Part shown: piece after piece, positions 9,986 to 16,493 of the stretch
Layout: every line of letters starts with the position of its first letter
Position numbering within the stretch: position 1 is the stretch's first letter
Assembly: GCF_000949135.2 (NCBI RefSeq)
Contig: NZ_JTAN02000003.1
Location: 434,001 to 498,000, forward strand
From: Burkholderia sp. USMB20
Lineage (GTDB): Bacteria > Pseudomonadota > Gammaproteobacteria > Burkholderiales > Burkholderiaceae
Length of the DNA stretch: 64,000 nucleotides
Direction: 5' to 3'
Made by a program: the position numbers and the translations under genes
Notes under the pieces: generated by a model
What the model saw: the letters and a program-made list of their open reading frames with translations, nothing else
The model's database searches: none
What the model was told of the DNA's origin: nothing

Positions 9986-11917
9986 TCAGCCCGCAAGGGC
10001 ACGTAGTGGACGGAATTTCAAATGCTTGACGACAGTAGCCCGCGCTCCGGAGAATCTTACGAGCCAGGCTTCAAGATCGGTCACGCCGCGAATATAGTGG
10101 TACTGAGTGCCGAGCTGTGCGTTAGGGTCTTCCGTCGCGACAATATAGGCCGTCAGGTGGCGGCGGAAACAAGCCTGATCGACGAGTCCCCAGTCATTCA
10201 GAATCATGGGGCGATCGGTCAGGCGCAGCAGCGCCCCCGCGCTATTGCGAAACATTCGCCGTGCCATCAGCGCATAGCTCGTCTTGCTCTTTTTCTCCGT
10301 CGCGAAATCCGGCAGCGCTCCGCGATAGGCGTTTCGCGCCAGCATTTTCGACGTCGCGTAGGGATTCGCGCGATTCAGGCGTCTATAGTCGTGGTGAAGA
10401 TGCGGCGGACACGCGAGTGCGAACGAGATCATCCGCGGGTCGAGGAACGGATGGGAGTGGGTGCAGTAGACATTCAAGGTGTCGAAGTAAGTCGCCCGCG
10501 GAAACAGCATTGCCCTGATGTAGTCGTGGCCCAGGTATCGCGTCCGCGAATGCCTCGCGTGCCCCTTTCCGGCGCGCGCATGGCGCCGCGCTCCCGCGAG
10601 CAGGCACTTTCCGAGATAGTCGGGCAATATCGCGCGCCCTTCGGTCGATTCCTTCTCAAGCCACTCGCGTCGCCCCAGGCGTGGCGACAGCGAGGTCAGC
10701 ATCTTGTGAAAGTAGGCTCGCGAGAAGGCTCGAATGCCGAGGTTTTCCGTCACGTAGTCGTGGAGTGCTTCGATCCCGTCATGCTCGCGAATGGAATCGA
10801 GAATCCAGGGATGCGTCGACTCGCCAAGAATGACGTCTCCCCCTTCGCCCGTCATGACGAGCGAAACATCGTGATCCTGGAACACGCGTGCGCAGGCTTC
10901 CTTGGCGAGCGGATTGGCGGCTGCGTCGGGCCCGTCGACATAGGCGCAGGCATCGTCCAGCGCCGGAAGACGCAAAAAATCGTCGGCGTAGATGATCCGA
11001 TGAGGAACGTCGCAGTGCCGAACGAGCGCCTCGACGAGCTTGTCATCCTGGCTCATCGCGAGATCCGCATCCCTGAAGCCCATGTTGGCGCAGAAGGGCG
11101 CGCTGCGCCCGTGCACCGAGAGGGTCGCCCCGAGGACGGTATTGGAGTCAACGCCGCCGCTCAGCATGATCCCGCCCGCGCCGGCTTCGATGCGGTCGAG
11201 CACGCAGGCGTCGAGGCGAGCCCGAAACACCTGCTCGAAGTCCTCCCGACGGGAGATCGCGCTGTCAAGCCGGAAAGCGACATCGTCGCGCGCCTGCGTC
11301 AGCTCGAACGTCTGGCCTGTTCTGTCGATGCTCAGAACGCCACTCGCCGGCATCTTCAGTACCTCTGCGAAGAATGTCGCTTCGCCGGCCAATTCGTTTT
11401 CGCCGACCATGACGGATTGCGTCAGGAACTCGATGCAAGACTCGCGCCTGATTTTCAGCGGCACGAGGCGGCATAGCAAGAGCAGCCGCAGATCGTTGCT
11501 CGCTACCCATTGCCCGTTTTTGCCGCGCCAGTAGTAAATCGGGTGCGTCGCATAATGGTCGGTCATCAGGATCACGCGTTCGGGCCGGATCGACGCGTAG
11601 CTGAACTCGCCGAGCACGACGTTTTTCGATGGATCGAGCGCAAGCGCGTCCTGGCGGAACGACGAATGGAGCGTGCCGCTGTGCAGGTCGCGCAACCAAC
11701 CGCTATACGCGGTGTCGCCGGCCGATGCGTCGATCCGTCGGGGGCTCCGGCATTCGGCTTCGCACAGGCGTATATCCATCTCGATCAGAGTCGCCCAGCC
11801 GTGAGCCATCCGCTTCGCGCTGTCGACCTGAACATCGCCCAAGGCATCGAAGAGGTCGTCGATGTAGGCGTCGACGTCCACCGTTGTGCCGTTCATCACT
11901 ATCGTCCAGAGTTTCAT
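9986..11917 (-). CDS. Lasso-peptide macrolactam synthetase (C protein, asparagine-synthetase-like)
   Basis: The protein is homologous to class B asparagine synthetases and in lasso systems adenylates the side chain of an Asp/Glu in the core, allowing attack by the new N-terminus to form the isopeptide ring. The N-terminal glutaminase-like domain starts MKLWTIVMNG and lacks the catalytic Cys2 of true amidotransferases, as usual for these cyclases. The C-terminal domain has the ATP pyrophosphatase loop LSGGVDSNTVLG (SGGVDS at about 253-258) and GEGGDVILGE. Length is 643 residues. Its ATG overlaps the stop of the B2 gene (ATGA), showing translational coupling with the leader protease. With the PqqD-like and transglutaminase-like genes beside it, a lasso function is much more likely than free asparagine synthesis. 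Confidence 0.92.
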   Translation of the reverse strand: MKLWTIVMNGTTVDVDAYIDDLFDALGDVQVDSAKRMAHGWATLIEMDIRLCEAECRSPRRIDASAGDTAYSGWLRDLHSGTLHSSFRQDALALDPSKNVVLGEFSYASIRPERVILMTDHYATHPIYYWRGKNGQWVASNDLRLLLLCRLVPLKIRRESCIEFLTQSVMVGENELAGEATFFAEVLKMPASGVLSIDRTGQTFELTQARDDVAFRLDSAISRREDFEQVFRARLDACVLDRIEAGAGGIMLSGGVDSNTVLGATLSVHGRSAPFCANMGFRDADLAMSQDDKLVEALVRHCDVPHRIIYADDFLRLPALDDACAYVDGPDAAANPLAKEACARVFQDHDVSLVMTGEGGDVILGESTHPWILDSIREHDGIEALHDYVTENLGIRAFSRAYFHKMLTSLSPRLGRREWLEKESTEGRAILPDYLGKCLLAGARRHARAGKGHARHSRTRYLGHDYIRAMLFPRATYFDTLNVYCTHSHPFLDPRMISFALACPPHLHHDYRRLNRANPYATSKMLARNAYRGALPDFATEKKSKTSYALMARRMFRNSAGALLRLTDRPMILNDWGLVDQACFRRHLTAYIVATEDPNAQLGTQYHYIRGVTDLEAWLVRFSGARATVVKHLKFRPLRALAG

Positions 11918-12378
11918 AGCGAGGCAACCCATCCCGTGACAGCCGTTTCAGGATTCATGCGCGTCAGCGCCCGATATTCGTTCAAATCCATGCGCCCTGG
12001 ATTGACGATTTCCGGCACGGATCCCGTGCGACACAATTCGATCCACGCGTGTCCGACGACCTTCTCATCCTGCCTTTTGACGCCGATCACCAGGTCGCTT
12101 GGAATGCCATGCAGAAATGCCAGGGCCTGCACGACGATGCTGGCCGAATAGCACGACGCGCCACCCATTTCGAGCAGGTCGGCCTGGTAAATGGAATCGC
12201 AGACTTCCTGAAGATAAGGTTGGTCGATACGGCCGACCGCGCCCGCGTACCTGCCTCTAACCGCGCCGGGAAAGATCGACTTGAAAATACCGAGATAGGC
12301 GTCGCTGACCGGCCGACCAAGCAACATGGCTCGCACGAGGCTATGGGTGAGAAAGATGTACGCGCCGTCATTTTTCAT
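11914..12378 (-). CDS. Lasso-peptide leader protease (B2, transglutaminase-like)
   Basis: B2 proteins cut the leader from the precursor so that the cyclase can close the ring. The 154-residue protein shows the cysteine-protease pattern of the family: Cys76 in GGASCYSAS and His110 in VGHAWIE. The third residue of the triad is not obvious: Glu123, Asn126 and Asp131 lie in the expected stretch. It is a stand-alone B2, whereas classical proteobacterial clusters such as capistruin and microcin J25 have a fused B protein. The start codon lies inside the end of B1 (11-base overlap) and the stop overlaps the cyclase start, so B1, B2 and C are translated as a coupled unit. Confidence 0.9.
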   Translation of the reverse strand: MKNDGAYIFLTHSLVRAMLLGRPVSDAYLGIFKSIFPGAVRGRYAGAVGRIDQPYLQEVCDSIYQADLLEMGGASCYSASIVVQALAFLHGIPSDLVIGVKRQDEKVVGHAWIELCRTGSVPEIVNPGRMDLNEYRALTRMNPETAVTGWVASL

Positions 12379-12667
12379 AAAGGGCGCCCAGATCGATTAA
12401 TGTGGTGACTCCATCTAAAATCAATTTCTTATCGGTGGTCGTTAGTGCTCGGCTACCTGCAATCTCATTAATAAAATCCTCCGCGCGTAGCCCCGTGTGC
12501 AATCTCCGAGAGATCGTCAAAATATCGACTGCTACCCCTGACAGACCGAAATAACTATTCTTTGTCTCGCTATAGAAGATCGTCTCACCATCAAGTAAAA
12601 CGCATTCGAGCGAATAGTTCGGATAAAGCAATTTCGCGTCTTGTTCTGTCGAGTGCTTGTGTGACAT
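12368..12667 (-). CDS. Lasso-peptide leader-binding protein (B1, PqqD-like RRE)
   Basis: The 99-residue protein has the PqqD fold pattern: a beta hairpin containing VLLDGETIFYSETKNSYFGLSG, then helices ending DGVTTLIDLGALYEK. Such RiPP recognition elements bind the precursor leader and present it to B2 and C. The start MSHKHSTEQ is chosen because GGTGGG lies at a suitable distance; a longer frame to 12736 would run through the stem-loop at 12692-12730. Codon use and base composition are clearly more AT-rich than in the flanking chromosome. It follows the precursor gene after 91 bases, and B2 starts before it ends. Confidence 0.87.
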   Translation of the reverse strand: MSHKHSTEQDAKLLYPNYSLECVLLDGETIFYSETKNSYFGLSGVAVDILTISRRLHTGLRAEDFINEIAGSRALTTTDKKLILDGVTTLIDLGALYEK

Positions 12668-12691
12668 GCATGCCCACCATGAGAGCATTCG

Positions 12692-12730
12692 CGAGGCACG
12701 CGCCCAGCCGATACTTGGGCGCGTGCCTCG
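12692..12730 (-). promoter_or_regulatory. Perfect 15-bp stem-loop between precursor gene and B1
   Basis: CGAGGCACGCGCCCA (12692-12706) pairs perfectly with TGGGCGCGTGCCTCG (12716-12730) around a 9-base loop. In the leftward transcript it falls 28 bases after the precursor stop and 24 bases before the B1 start, and has no U-tract after it. A stable hairpin here would be expected to protect the precursor message or cut read-through, giving more precursor than enzymes. Similar hairpins are known between A and downstream genes in other lasso clusters. Which of the two it does cannot be told from sequence. Confidence 0.75.
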
Positions 12731-12758
12731 TATCATCGTGTGACTCAGCGCGCTACTG

Positions 12759-12881
12759 TTACATACCTTTCACGCCGCGCCCGTAGAGTCCATCGCCTGG
12801 AATAGATTTCTTGGACAGAATGACGGCAAGAAACGAGCCATAGGCGACGACTTTGGTGGGTTGAATCGAGACAGCATTCAT
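12759..12881 (-). CDS. Lasso-peptide precursor (A), 40 residues
   Basis: The ORF has an ideal ribosome site (AAGGAG, six bases before ATG) and encodes a 22-residue leader, beginning MNAVSIQPTKVVAY and ending GSFLAVIL, and the proposed core SKKSIPGDGLYGRGVKGM. The leader end matches the usual lasso spacing: Gly at -8, Phe at -6 and a branched residue (Ile) at -2, where Thr is normal. Asp30 is the only acidic residue in the whole peptide; with the cut after Leu22 it is core residue 8, giving a Ser1-Asp8 eight-residue ring. Tyr11 and Arg13 of the core are the likely steric plugs. The gene is the first of the operon, directly upstream of B1, B2, C and D. Cuts giving a 7- or 9-residue ring are possible but fit the leader less well. 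Confidence 0.82.
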   Translation of the reverse strand: MNAVSIQPTKVVAYGSFLAVILSKKSIPGDGLYGRGVKGM

Positions 12882-12967
12882 TTCACTCTCCTTCAGTAAG
12901 GAAGCATTTGCGAAAACAACTGTTCTTGATGTTGCACTTCAGGTGTTGCGGTTGAAATGCAATCGTA

Positions 12968-12995
12968 AGTATATAGATGGGATCGGGAAAGTAAA
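12968..12995 (-). promoter_or_regulatory. Putative sigma-70 promoter of the lasso operon
   Basis: On the minus strand, TTTACT (12990-12995) and TATACT (12968-12973) are separated by 16 bases, in the most AT-rich stretch of the window and about 87 bases upstream of the precursor ATG. No operator repeat is obvious, so conditions of expression are not predictable. Confidence 0.55.
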
Positions 12996-13404
12996 CAATT
13001 TATTTCGGTGTGCTATATTTGAGATAATTCGTCGCGAGATATGTCACTATTTTTCTGGAGATGGATGGAGATAATAGGCATGGGGAATGAATCTATTGCC
13101 GTTCCAACGTCAGTCGCCGCGACGCAAGATTAATGATTGCAGGTCGAACGACCAAACCTGGCTTCATTTTTCGATCACCGTGGTGTCGTCAAGTCGATCG
13201 ATCAAGCGTAGATCGTGCGTCGCGTATCTGTCGCATAGTCGACGCAAATCGGGCGGCAGCGCGTTGGAGAGTTCGCGATTTAGTGCGCATGCCGGGAATG
13301 TAGCTCTCGCCGCGTTTGTCGATGCCTTGCCGGCGCGCAGCTCGCCCAACGTGGTTGCGCGATGCGGGCGGGCAGCTATCGCCGGAGGCTGTCGGTGGGT
13401 TTGA
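12996..13404. other. Low-GC leader region and gene remnants
   Basis: No intact gene is recognised. A 17-codon ORF on the plus strand (13080-13133, MGNESIAVPTSVAATQD) has a GGAG ribosome-site-like sequence and could be a small peptide or the start of the MFS gene now broken at 13405-13791. On the minus strand a frame ending at 13164 closes with LPPDLRRLCDRYATHDLRLI, which faintly resembles the C-terminus of a sulfotransferase-like protein. Both readings are weak. The region probably records decay at the edge of an inserted segment. Confidence 0.35.
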
Positions 13405-13791
13405 CGTCGCGGATTTCGCGGCGGGTCGACCGGAATGACGACGGACCTCGTCGCGTTGCTTGGGATTGCCTTCGGTTTACGTTTTCGGGCTTGGACGATC
13501 ATTGGCCATCAGCTGGCCGCACCTGCACAGGTTGGCATCGCGACTGCCTCAGTTCGAGCGCTGCGAACGATGGGTGGATTGATCGGTGTTGCGGTGACCG
13601 GCGGGCTAATCTCGTTGACTCATCGGGCGGCCGCGTCAAGCGGTGCGCCGACGCTGGATGGAAGCGGCGGTTTGGCGAATGCGATTCGCTTTGGACACGC
13701 CGCGGTGTATATGTCCTCGGCGGCCACATTGCTGATCAGCTCGCGGGTCTCCACGGTATCGTTCAATGTGGCCAATCGTGGATCACGGTAG
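13405..13791 (+). pseudogene. Remnant of an MFS (DHA2-type) drug transporter
   Basis: The readable part contains PAQVGIATASVRALRTMGGLIGVAVTGGLI, which matches the conserved C-terminal-half motif of 14-helix EmrB/QacA exporters (asVRxxRtlGGxiGvAv). Only about 120 codons are open and the preceding 300 or so residues are missing, so this is a fragment of a gene that is about 480-500 codons when whole. There is no convincing ribosome site at the first ATG (13435). Its presence between the lasso operon and the repeat at 14008 fits a region that has suffered insertion and deletion. Confidence 0.7.
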
Positions 13792-14007
13792 TCGCGTGCG
13801 CGGCATGTCTGCCGCTGAGGGAATGCCCATGACGTTGTCGCATTGGTCAGCCCGCCCGCCACGCATCTGTGCGAAGCGGCAAGCGCTTCTCGGCATGCAG
13901 CGAGTGATGCGGGTCGCAGTTGAACTGGCGCGAAGCATGGGTAGGAGGAGACTCGCAACGATGGAAGTCAAACCCTGGCGAGGCTTCCCGCCCGACAGTT
14001 GTAGTCG

Positions 14008-14021
14008 GCTGCCTTCCGCCA
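14008..14021 (+). repeat. Direct repeat of selC 3' end (candidate attR)
   Basis: GCTGCCTTCCGCCA is identical to bases 3034-3047 of selC, in the same orientation. It is followed after 32 bases by a transcription terminator and then genes of ordinary high GC, which is what the far edge of a tRNA-targeted insertion should look like. Confidence 0.5.
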
Positions 14022-14053
14022 TTCCGCCGCCATGCCCGTCATGCAGCGACCAT

Positions 14054-14081
14054 GAAAAAGGCCCGCAAAATACGCGGGCCT
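14054..14081 (-). terminator. Rho-independent terminator after small lipoprotein gene
   Basis: AGGCCCGC (14059-14066) pairs with GCGGGCCT (14074-14081) across a 7-base loop, and the leftward transcript continues with five U residues. It stops transcription of the lipoprotein gene before the lasso-side remnants. Confidence 0.85.
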
Positions 14082-14088
14082 CGTGCAA

Positions 14089-14250
14089 TCAGCAATTGCC
14101 TTTCTTCGCCTGTCCGGGCGGGCAGAACCCGTTCCCCGGCCCGCCCTGCGGTGCCACGACGACCGGCGGACCCGGCACGTATGCGACGCACCCGCTGAGC
14201 GCGCCGACCACGCTCGCCGCGGCGAGCAATGCGATAACCCCTTTCTTCAC
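14089..14250 (-). CDS. Small secreted lipoprotein, 53 residues
   Basis: The product starts (GTG) MKKGVIALLAAASVVGAL and has the lipobox LSGC, leaving a mature lipopeptide of about 33 residues rich in Pro, Gly and Val that ends CPPGQAKKGNC with two more cysteines. The GTG is chosen because GGGAGAACGAA precedes it and the signal peptide begins exactly there; upstream codons in the same frame are Arg/Ser-rich antisense sequence. A strong terminator follows. Function is unknown; small lipoproteins of this form are common in Burkholderia envelopes. Confidence 0.8.
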   Translation of the reverse strand: MKKGVIALLAAASVVGALSGCVAYVPGPPVVVAPQGGPGNGFCPPGQAKKGNC

Positions 14251-14272
14251 TTCGTTCTCCCGTTTATCGAGG

Positions 14273-14292
14273 AAAGGGCCGTGAGGCCCTTT
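14273..14292 (-). terminator. Hairpin terminator after DUF4382 gene
   Basis: AAAGGGCC and GGCCCTTT form an 8-bp stem with a GTGA loop between the DUF4382 gene and the small lipoprotein gene. The U-tract is short in the leftward direction (TTTCC is partly in the stem), so efficiency is uncertain. Confidence 0.6.
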
Positions 14293-14311
14293 CGATGATG
14301 CTGCCGATGCG

Positions 14312-15472
14312 TCAGAAGCTGAAATTGACGTTCGACTGGCTGGTCGTCGCGTTGACGTTCGTCGATTGCGTTGCGCCCGACGCTGCGTCCGCTTCGATCG
14401 TGTATTGTGCCGCGGCGGTCGGCGATGCGGCCAGCGCGACCGGCAGCGAGCCCGAGTACGTGCCGACGATCGGCGCGGCCGTGGGCACGTTGAGCGCATA
14501 CGTACCCGTATCCAGGTTCGCGGTGATCGACGTGATCTCGTACGCGTTCGCATCGACGGTCTGCAACGCGCGCACGAACGCGTTGGCGCTTGCCGTCACC
14601 GTGCCGCCGACCGTGCTCATCGTCGATGCCGGCAGCGTGATCGGGGCAGTCGACGCCGACACGGCCGTGGTCGTGTTCACCACGACCGGGACCGAGCGGA
14701 CGATGCCGGACGCGAAGTTGTTCTGCACGATCACGACGTCGTAGTTGCCTTGCGTCGAGCTCTGGATCAGCGGCGACAGCACGAATTTCCCGGTGTTGTC
14801 GGCAACCGTGCCGCGGACCACCTTGCCGCCTTGTTCCGCATACACGGTCGCGCCGGCTTCGGCCGAGGCGACATAGCCGGAGATCGCGCCGCTCACGACG
14901 GTCGGGATCGCGGTGACGACCGGCTTCAGCGCATACGTGCCGTTGCCGCGCTGGACGATCGACTTGCACGCGTTGAAGTCGAGCACGAGATCGACGAGCG
15001 TGTTCGGCTGGACCGTGAAAGGCTGGATGATCTTGTAACCGCTTTGCGTCGCGCTCGGCGTGGCGAGCGCCTGTTCCGTGCCGCCCGTCGGGACGACCGA
15101 GTTCGCGAGGGTGTTGCCCTGGTTCGGCGCGAGAACGAGGCGGATCTGCTGATACTGGCCGGCCGGCAAGGCGGTCTGGCCGATATCGGCGAGCACGCCG
15201 TTGGTCAGCGACAGCAGGTCGATCTTCTGCGGTGTCGCCAGCGTGATGGTCGACCAGCCGGCGTCGTTATCGGAAGCATTCCCATTCGCATTGACGCGGA
15301 CCTGAGAAACGGTCACGAATACGTGATCGAAGCCGCATGACGGTGCATCGGTCATCGCGACATGCAGCGTGCCGGTTTGCGGGCTGCCGCCATCGTCGCC
15401 GCCGCCGCATCCTGCGAGTGCGAACGGCACCGCCGCCGCGCATAGTGCGGCCTTCCAGAATGTGTTGTTCAT
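14312..15472 (-). CDS. DUF4382-domain lipoprotein
   Basis: The 386-residue protein begins MNNTFWKAALCAAAVPF and has lipobox LAGC, followed by GGGDDGG as a flexible tether. Residues about 35-170 match the DUF4382 pattern (GTLHVAMTDAPSCGFDHVFVTV, then KIDLLSLTNG and LPAGQYQQIRL). A carboxypeptidase-regulatory-like beta domain follows (SGYVASAEAGATVYAEQGG), and the tail is Ser/Thr/Ala-rich. It is predicted to sit on an envelope surface, perhaps in adhesion or matrix binding; no enzyme motif is visible. The start follows GGGGAC and is preceded by unrelated sequence. Confidence 0.85.
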   Translation of the reverse strand: MNNTFWKAALCAAAVPFALAGCGGGDDGGSPQTGTLHVAMTDAPSCGFDHVFVTVSQVRVNANGNASDNDAGWSTITLATPQKIDLLSLTNGVLADIGQTALPAGQYQQIRLVLAPNQGNTLANSVVPTGGTEQALATPSATQSGYKIIQPFTVQPNTLVDLVLDFNACKSIVQRGNGTYALKPVVTAIPTVVSGAISGYVASAEAGATVYAEQGGKVVRGTVADNTGKFVLSPLIQSSTQGNYDVVIVQNNFASGIVRSVPVVVNTTTAVSASTAPITLPASTMSTVGGTVTASANAFVRALQTVDANAYEITSITANLDTGTYALNVPTAAPIVGTYSGSLPVALAASPTAAAQYTIEADAASGATQSTNVNATTSQSNVNFSF

Positions 15473-15834
15473 TGTTTTGTCCCCTTTCGAGGTTATTGTG
15501 CGTGCAACGAAGCATAGCCGCGGGGAACGCCCACAGTATGAGCAGCTTTGAAACGAACCGTAATTCCTGCGTCGGAGCGTAAGAACCGCTGCCCGTCGAT
15601 CGATATTCGCGACGCAATGGCAGGCAATAAGGCTCACAGCGAAGGAATCCTGTCCGGATCGATCGAGCAGGGCATGAGTCGCCGGGACACGGCATGTTCG
15701 CGATCGGCAAAAACTTGATCGGTGAAAGCACTAAATCCGCCCTGATTATTTCGCCGCTATAGTCGAATCACGAATGGTAGATGCGAGCGCCATGCGCCGC
15801 CGCCATTCAGGCAAAGACTGTAGACGGGTGCTGT
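15473..15834. other. Intergenic region between divergent genes
   Basis: This stretch separates the DUF4382 gene (leftward) and a small membrane protein gene (rightward) and should hold both promoters. A TATAGT hexamer at 15758-15763 could be a -10 element for the rightward gene, but no matching -35 is seen. Nothing else is recognised. Confidence 0.4.
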
Positions 15835-16047
15835 ATGAAAAACACAATCGAAAAGACCACCGGACCGGTGTGGGGTGTGGCGGCAGGCGTGTTTCTGGCT
15901 GCCGCAGGACTGAGTCTCGGCATCTTCCCGAAATCGCTGAACAGCACGGGAACCGCAAACGACTTCCTGGCGTCCGGCGTCGCGATGCTCGGTATCTTCC
16001 TCGCCGTCTATTCCACACACGAACTACGACGAAAGCGCCTGCACTGA
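15835..16047 (+). CDS. Small two-helix inner-membrane protein
   Basis: The 70-residue product has two hydrophobic segments, VWGVAAGVFLAAAGLSLGIF and FLASGVAMLGIFLAVYSTH, joined by a polar loop (PKSLNSTGTAND), and a basic C-terminus ELRRKRLH. The start at MKNTIEKTTG is chosen because the hydrophobic pattern begins just after it; the ribosome site (GGGTG) is weak. No family is recognised and the gene stands alone. Confidence 0.65.
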   Translation: MKNTIEKTTGPVWGVAAGVFLAAAGLSLGIFPKSLNSTGTANDFLASGVAMLGIFLAVYSTHELRRKRLH

Positions 16048-16107
16048 GCGCCGGCACGCGCGCACACCGCAAAACGCCGCAAAGACGATACCGGGTCGAT
16101 CGACGGC

Positions 16108-16407
16108 TCAGGAATGCGCGCGTCCTTTTGCCTGACCTGGATCGATCAGCAGATCGTCGACGAGGATTTCGCCGGCCGCACGGCCTGCGCGCAACGCATT
16201 GCGGGTGTTGCCGAACAGGCGGCCGCCGTCGTCGGCGAGGCGAATCGGTCCGAGCAGGCGCGGCGCGCTGCCGGCCGAGCGCACCTGCACGACCGCGACG
16301 AACCCGAACCGCAGCTGGGCGGGCGGCGCGTGGTCGCGCGATTCGTCGAGCCGGAATTCGCAGCGGATATCGATTGTGTATCCGCGGTAGGTGTACGCAC
16401 TGTTCAT
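16108..16407 (-). CDS. Hypothetical protein, 99 residues
   Basis: The sequence begins MNSAYTYRGYTIDIRCEFRL and continues with alternating hydrophobic residues (AQLRFGFVAVVQVRSAG, RAAGEILVDDLLIDPGQ), suggesting a small soluble alpha/beta protein. No signal peptide, membrane segment or catalytic motif is seen. It resembles small conserved Burkholderia proteins of unknown role, but I cannot assign a family. It reads in the same direction as the NUDIX gene 86 bases upstream. Confidence 0.6.
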   Translation of the reverse strand: MNSAYTYRGYTIDIRCEFRLDESRDHAPPAQLRFGFVAVVQVRSAGSAPRLLGPIRLADDGGRLFGNTRNALRAGRAAGEILVDDLLIDPGQAKGRAHS

Positions 16408-16493
16408 CTGCAGCTCGCTCGGAAGGGAACGCGGTGATGGACCGTGGGCGCATCATATCGGCTCGCGCGAGCCGGCGGGGGTGGGGTGTCTAC

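Larger units (their letters stand above)
3048..14021. mobile_element. Putative selC-inserted island carrying lasso-peptide and MacAB genes
   Basis: This segment lies between selC and the repeat of its 3' end. It holds the NodT-MacB-MacA pump, the lasso-peptide genes, and remnants of an MFS gene. The part at 12400-13080 has visibly lower GC than the rest of the window (hand counts of two 60-base lines gave 24/60 at 12421-12480 and 19/60 at 12961-13020), which suggests transfer. No integrase, transposase or second tRNA is visible, so if it is an island it has lost its mobility genes. The boundaries are inferred from the 14-base repeat only. Confidence 0.45.

Noticed and set aside
8137-12881. 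Cluster for capistruin itself
   Set aside because: The core has no similarity to capistruin, the B protein is split, and the predicted ring starts with Ser rather than Gly.
12759-12881. Alternative cores with a 7- or 9-residue ring (starting at Lys24 or Leu22)
   Set aside because: They place Gly and Phe of the leader off the usual -8 and -6 positions; kept only as a fallback.
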